DNA of 15,725 nucleotides from JBELMB01 sp042088665 (lineage in GTDB: Bacteria > Pseudomonadota > Alphaproteobacteria > Rhodobacterales > Rhodobacteraceae), in contig JBELMB010000119.1 of assembly GCA_042088665.1 (NCBI GenBank), forward strand, positions 1 to 15,725, in the 5' to 3' direction. Shown piece by piece: positions 12,766 through 15,725 of this stretch. The stretch's first letter is position 1. Every line of letters begins with the position of its first letter. The notes beneath the pieces were generated by a model. The model worked only from the letters and a program-made list of their open reading frames with translations. It was not told the DNA's origin and did no database searches. The position numbers were made by a program, and so were the translations under genes.

Positions 12766-13062
12766 CTACGCTATGTTCAGCACGCTGACGTTGTAAGTGC
12801 TGAAGGCCTTGTCCCGCATCGGGATAATGGCCTTGTACCGGTCGCTTTCGAACACACGGTCAAGCGCGCCGAGGTCGGGATACTCCACGACCATCAATGT
12901 CTCGCCCATCTTCTGGCCAACCACCACATCGGTGATGTCCAGCCTTTGCAGGACGCGGGCCCCGACCTCTTCGAGCAGCGGCAAAGTCGCGTCGAAATAG
13001 GCCTGTAGCGCTTCTGGCTCATCAGGATTGATCGCAATGCAGGCAACAACTTGAACAGACAT
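12766..13062 (-). CDS. DUF1330-like small dimeric alpha-beta barrel protein
   Basis: The protein has 98 residues. The ATG at 13062 follows an AAGGGG ribosome site at good distance. The pattern of strand, helix, 'GQKMGETLMVVEYPDLGALD', 'FESDRYKAIIPMRDKAF' and a final strand fits the DUF1330 / ferredoxin-like dimeric barrel group, in which 'VxEFP' and 'YxxxxxxR' are typical positions. The biochemical role of this group is largely unknown. The gene follows the histidine kinase stop by 35 bases on the same strand and may be co-transcribed with it. No catalytic residue can be assigned. Confidence 0.7.
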   Translation of the reverse strand: MSVQVVACIAINPDEPEALQAYFDATLPLLEEVGARVLQRLDITDVVVGQKMGETLMVVEYPDLGALDRVFESDRYKAIIPMRDKAFSTYNVSVLNIA

Positions 13063-13097
13063 GACAGAGTCCCCTTTGGGTCCAAGCGATTGACCGC

Positions 13098-15416
13098 TCA
13101 GAGAGAGTGCGTTTCCAGAGTCAGCGCAGAGCAGATCGCCTGAGACAGGATCGCCTTGTCGATGGGTTTGGTCAGGAAGGCCGAGGCAAGATCGCCCACA
13201 GCGTCCTTGGCCAGATGGGTGTTGGGATACCCTGACATCAGGATCACGCGCACATCCGGTTCCAGCCGCCGCATCGTGCGGGCGAAATCGACGCCGCTCT
13301 TGCCACCAGGCAAGATCACATCCGCCAGCACCAGACGCGGTTTGGGCTGCGTGCGCGACAGGGTCAGCGCCGCGTCCACCGTGTCAGAGCAAGTGACCGA
13401 ATAGCCCAGTGACTGCAGCATCTTGGACAGGGTTTGTTGCACGTTGGGGTTGTCTTCGAGTACGTGGATCAATTCGCCCTGTCCGAACGACAACGGGCCG
13501 CCATTGCCGGGACGGTCGGTTCGCGCGCTTTGCAGGGCGCGGGGCAGATACATGGTGACCGTGGTGCCCAGACCGGGTCGGCTGATGATCTGCGTGTCGC
13601 CGCCCGACTGACGCGAAAAGCCCAGCACCATCGACAGGCCAAGGCCGCTGCCGCGGCCGACTTCCTTGGTGGTGAAGAAGGGTTCAAAAGCCTTTGACAG
13701 GGTTTCCGGCGTCATGCCGTCGCCGCTGTCGCTGACGGCGATCTCGACGTATTGGCCGGGCTCCATTTCCAGCCCGCGCACCTGAGCAGAGCTGCTGAAG
13801 GTCCGGTTGCGGCACGTCAGCAGCAGCCGGCCCCCGATGGGCATGGCGTCACGCGCGTTGATGGCGATGTTCAGCAGCGCCGCTTCGATCTGGCTGGGGT
13901 CGGCATAGACCGGCCAGATTGTTGGCGGCACGTCGAGGCCAACCTGAACGTTCTCTGTCAGGGCGCGCAGGATCGTCTTGCGCATGTTCGACATCAGCCC
14001 GTCCAACCGGACAGAGCGCGGGTTCAGCGTCTGTTGCCGGGCAAAGGCCAGCAGGTGGCGGGTCAGTTCCGCGCCGCGCTGCACGGCCTTCACGATTTCC
14101 TCGGTCAGTTCGGGGTCGCCGATCTGCAACTCTTGCAAAAGCTGTGCATTGCCCTGAATCACGGTCAGCAGGTTGTTGAAATCATGCGCGATGCCGCCGG
14201 TCAGCTGGCCGATGGCCTCAAGGCGTTGCGAGGCCATGAGCGAGGCCTCAAGCTCCTTGCGCTGGGTGATGTCGGTCAACAGGCCAACGGCGCGGATCGC
14301 CTCGCCGTCCGCGCCCAGCATGAACTTGCCCTGCGAATGATACCAGCGCGCACCGCCGTCCTTCGTCAGGAACCGCAACTCGTGCGAGATCGGTTGGTCG
14401 GGCAAGGCAAGGTGCTGTTCCATCGCCTGCCGATAGCCATCGACGTCGTCGGGGTGGATCAACCCGGCCAGCGTCGTCTCGCGCAGCGTTTCGCGGAACT
14501 CGTCACTGTCAAAGCCGAGGCTGCTGACAAAGCTGGGCGAGAGAAAGAGATGGTTCGTGACGATGTCCCAGTCCCAGATCGCCGCGGTCTGCACCGCAAG
14601 CGCATAACGTTCCTCGCTGGCGCGCAGGCGGTCGGTGCGCTCGGCGATGGTGCCTTCCAGCATGCGGGTCTTGGACTGTTGTTGTCGGCGCAGCAGCGCC
14701 AGTTCGGTGATGTCTTCCTCGCTGAGCACGGCGACGAAATGGCCCGTGATCGGGTCGCGCCCGCGCCGGGCCGACACCAGATGCGTGCGCTGCCCTCTGT
14801 GGGTGCAGACCTCTACTTCCAAGGAAAAGCTCTCGTCGTCAGCGACCCGGGCCAGCACCTGATTGACGAGCTTGGCATCGGCGAACCGGTTGGTGAGGTC
14901 GGTGTTGCCCCTAGCGGGCTTTTCGTGGGAGCCATAGGCCTCGGTGCAGGCGGGGTTCTGGGCCAGCAACTGGCCGTCCAGTGTAAAGGTCGAGACCAGC
15001 AGCGAAGAAGCCCGGGCGGCTTCCATCACGCGCCATGCGTCATCGTCGAGCCCCTCTTCGATGGTGCGGTGAAGCTCGATCAGGACACCGTTTTGATCGT
15101 TTTCGAGGTAGACGGCCTGAAACGACAGATGCGCGCAGACCGGTTCGCCCGAGGGGTAGACCGTCCATGTTTCCTGAATGGCCCCTCTCGTAGTTGCTGC
15201 GCTGATGATCTGTCGCAACCGCCGCCGCACGCTCTGACTGTCTCCGGAGAAATCGCGCCGGACAAGCGCATCCAGAGTGTCCGCCTTCCAGAACTTCAGC
15301 GCGTGGTTGTTGGCCCACCACATGCGGTGTCGGTCCACATCAAAGACCCAGATCGGCGTGCCGAGATCTTCAAAATGCCAAAGTTCGGCGCGCGTGGCGA
15401 AGGACAACCGATCCAT
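13098..15416 (-). CDS. Hybrid sensor histidine kinase with PAS domains and C-terminal receiver
   Basis: The protein has 772 residues and no membrane segment, so it is a cytoplasmic sensor. Domains in order: PAS-like regions (about 12-118 and 130-240), a short coiled coil (about 238-268), a third PAS with PAC (about 265-388, 'WDWDIVTNHLFLSP' and 'GLLTDITQRKELE'), the HisKA domain with phosphoacceptor H411 in 'GGIAHDFNNLLTVIQGN', the ATPase domain (N box 'NIAINARDAM', 'DSGDGM', 'FEPFFTTK', 'GSGLGLSM'), and a receiver (648-765) with acidic pair E654-D655, phosphoacceptor D699 and K750. The H-box type is the one with HDFNN, common in alphaproteobacterial hybrid kinases. The ligand is unknown; aromatic residues in the first PAS could hold a cofactor. 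The start at 15416 has only a weak ribosome site. No separate cognate regulator is adjacent. Confidence 0.92.
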   Translation of the reverse strand: MDRLSFATRAELWHFEDLGTPIWVFDVDRHRMWWANNHALKFWKADTLDALVRRDFSGDSQSVRRRLRQIISAATTRGAIQETWTVYPSGEPVCAHLSFQAVYLENDQNGVLIELHRTIEEGLDDDAWRVMEAARASSLLVSTFTLDGQLLAQNPACTEAYGSHEKPARGNTDLTNRFADAKLVNQVLARVADDESFSLEVEVCTHRGQRTHLVSARRGRDPITGHFVAVLSEEDITELALLRRQQQSKTRMLEGTIAERTDRLRASEERYALAVQTAAIWDWDIVTNHLFLSPSFVSSLGFDSDEFRETLRETTLAGLIHPDDVDGYRQAMEQHLALPDQPISHELRFLTKDGGARWYHSQGKFMLGADGEAIRAVGLLTDITQRKELEASLMASQRLEAIGQLTGGIAHDFNNLLTVIQGNAQLLQELQIGDPELTEEIVKAVQRGAELTRHLLAFARQQTLNPRSVRLDGLMSNMRKTILRALTENVQVGLDVPPTIWPVYADPSQIEAALLNIAINARDAMPIGGRLLLTCRNRTFSSSAQVRGLEMEPGQYVEIAVSDSGDGMTPETLSKAFEPFFTTKEVGRGSGLGLSMVLGFSRQSGGDTQIISRPGLGTTVTMYLPRALQSARTDRPGNGGPLSFGQGELIHVLEDNPNVQQTLSKMLQSLGYSVTCSDTVDAALTLSRTQPKPRLVLADVILPGGKSGVDFARTMRRLEPDVRVILMSGYPNTHLAKDAVGDLASAFLTKPIDKAILSQAICSALTLETHSL

Positions 15417-15692
15417 GCACAGGGCTTTCAGGGTGTGCGATCAAAACAGGAGGGCGGACATAGGGGAAACGGGTCACTCGGCAAAAATGGTCTGGTCTTG
15501 CTGCCCAAGCAAACAGGGCGTTGAAAGATGGGCTCCGAACACGGGGCGCTTGGATGTGGCCAGAAACAGGACGAAAGACGGACAAGGCAATTGCGTCACC
15601 CTAGCGCTGCGCCGGGCGTCCGGCAAGCGGTAGGTTGCGTCGCAGGCCCCCCCCGGGTCAGGCACGCCTGTCTCATCCTACATGTATAGGTA
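15417..15692. other. Gene-free region upstream of the histidine kinase
   Basis: No convincing gene is seen on either strand in this stretch, which with the terminal repeat makes about 309 bases. It should contain the promoter of the leftward histidine kinase gene, but I find no clear boxes. An eight-C run (15647-15654) lies near the right end. A CAGGC-AC-GCCTG dyad is at 15659-15670. No tRNA is recognisable. Confidence 0.5.
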
Positions 15693-15725
15693 ACACACAC
15701 ACACACACACACACACGCGCGCGCG
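15693..15725. repeat. (AC)12 followed by (GC)n alternating dinucleotide tract at the window end
   Basis: Twelve AC units (15693-15716) are followed by an alternating G/C run of nine bases to the window edge. Alternating purine-pyrimidine tracts of this kind can adopt left-handed Z-DNA under supercoiling and are rare in GC-rich bacterial chromosomes. Because the tract reaches the last base, it may mark an assembly break or a sequencing artefact. Confidence 0.9.

Noticed and set aside
13752..15524. 590-codon open frame on the plus strand opposite the histidine kinase
   Set aside because: It mirrors the kinase gene, whose domains are complete and in order; the antisense product has no family signature.
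1..15725. CRISPR arrays, tRNA, rRNA or known riboswitches
   Set aside because: No regularly spaced direct repeats, cloverleaf sequence or recognisable conserved RNA motif was seen in any intergenic region.

Overview
The window looks like chromosomal DNA of an alphaproteobacterium of the Rhodobacterales (Roseobacter-like). The reasons are its high G+C content by eye and its set of gene families: a Rieske-type betaine demethylase, an FAD/GcvT demethylating dehydrogenase, several enolase-superfamily enzymes, an RpiR regulator and a class II haloalkane dehalogenase. This assignment rests on gene content; no rRNA or other phylogenetic marker is present.

Positions 1-10211 form one catabolic locus with two divergent arms around a 126-base control region (8053-8178). 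The rightward arm has an RpiR/MurR-type regulator (8179-9066) overlapping by four bases a Rieske non-heme iron oxygenase of the glycine betaine/proline betaine/carnitine type (9063-10211). The leftward arm runs, in order of transcription: an FAD-dependent dehydrogenase with folate-binding GcvT domains (8052-5572), a zinc-free MDR oxidoreductase (5444-4362), a cis-3-hydroxy-L-proline dehydratase-like enolase-superfamily enzyme (4246-3137), a small cupin (3140-2847), two further enolase-superfamily enzymes (2826-1720 and 1626-505) and a class III aminotransferase cut by the window edge (417-1). The simplest reading is stepwise N-demethylation of a quaternary amine, probably a hydroxylated proline-betaine-like compound. 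The Rieske enzyme would act first and the flavoprotein second, with the methyl group passed to tetrahydrofolate. Epimerisation and/or dehydration by the enolase-superfamily enzymes and further redox and amino-group steps would follow. The substrate is inferred. The Rieske reductase and a transporter are not in the window.

The most unusual structure is a tandem double hairpin of about 46 bases that occurs twice on the same coding strand. One copy (1644-1690) is between two enolase genes. The other (6304-6349) lies inside the FAD/GcvT gene and is read through in frame as about 15 residues. The two copies differ in sequence, yet every stem pair is preserved. A second, unrelated inverted repeat with 26-base arms (5459-5566) separates the flavoprotein gene from the MDR gene.

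Positions 10212-10727 carry no convincing gene but hold several dyads and an AT-rich patch. To the right are a class II haloalkane dehalogenase (minus strand), a glycosyltransferase-2-like protein (plus strand), a DUF1330-like small protein and a cytoplasmic hybrid sensor histidine kinase (both minus strand). The last 309 bases have no supported gene and end in an (AC)n-(GC)n tract that runs off the window, which may be a contig end.
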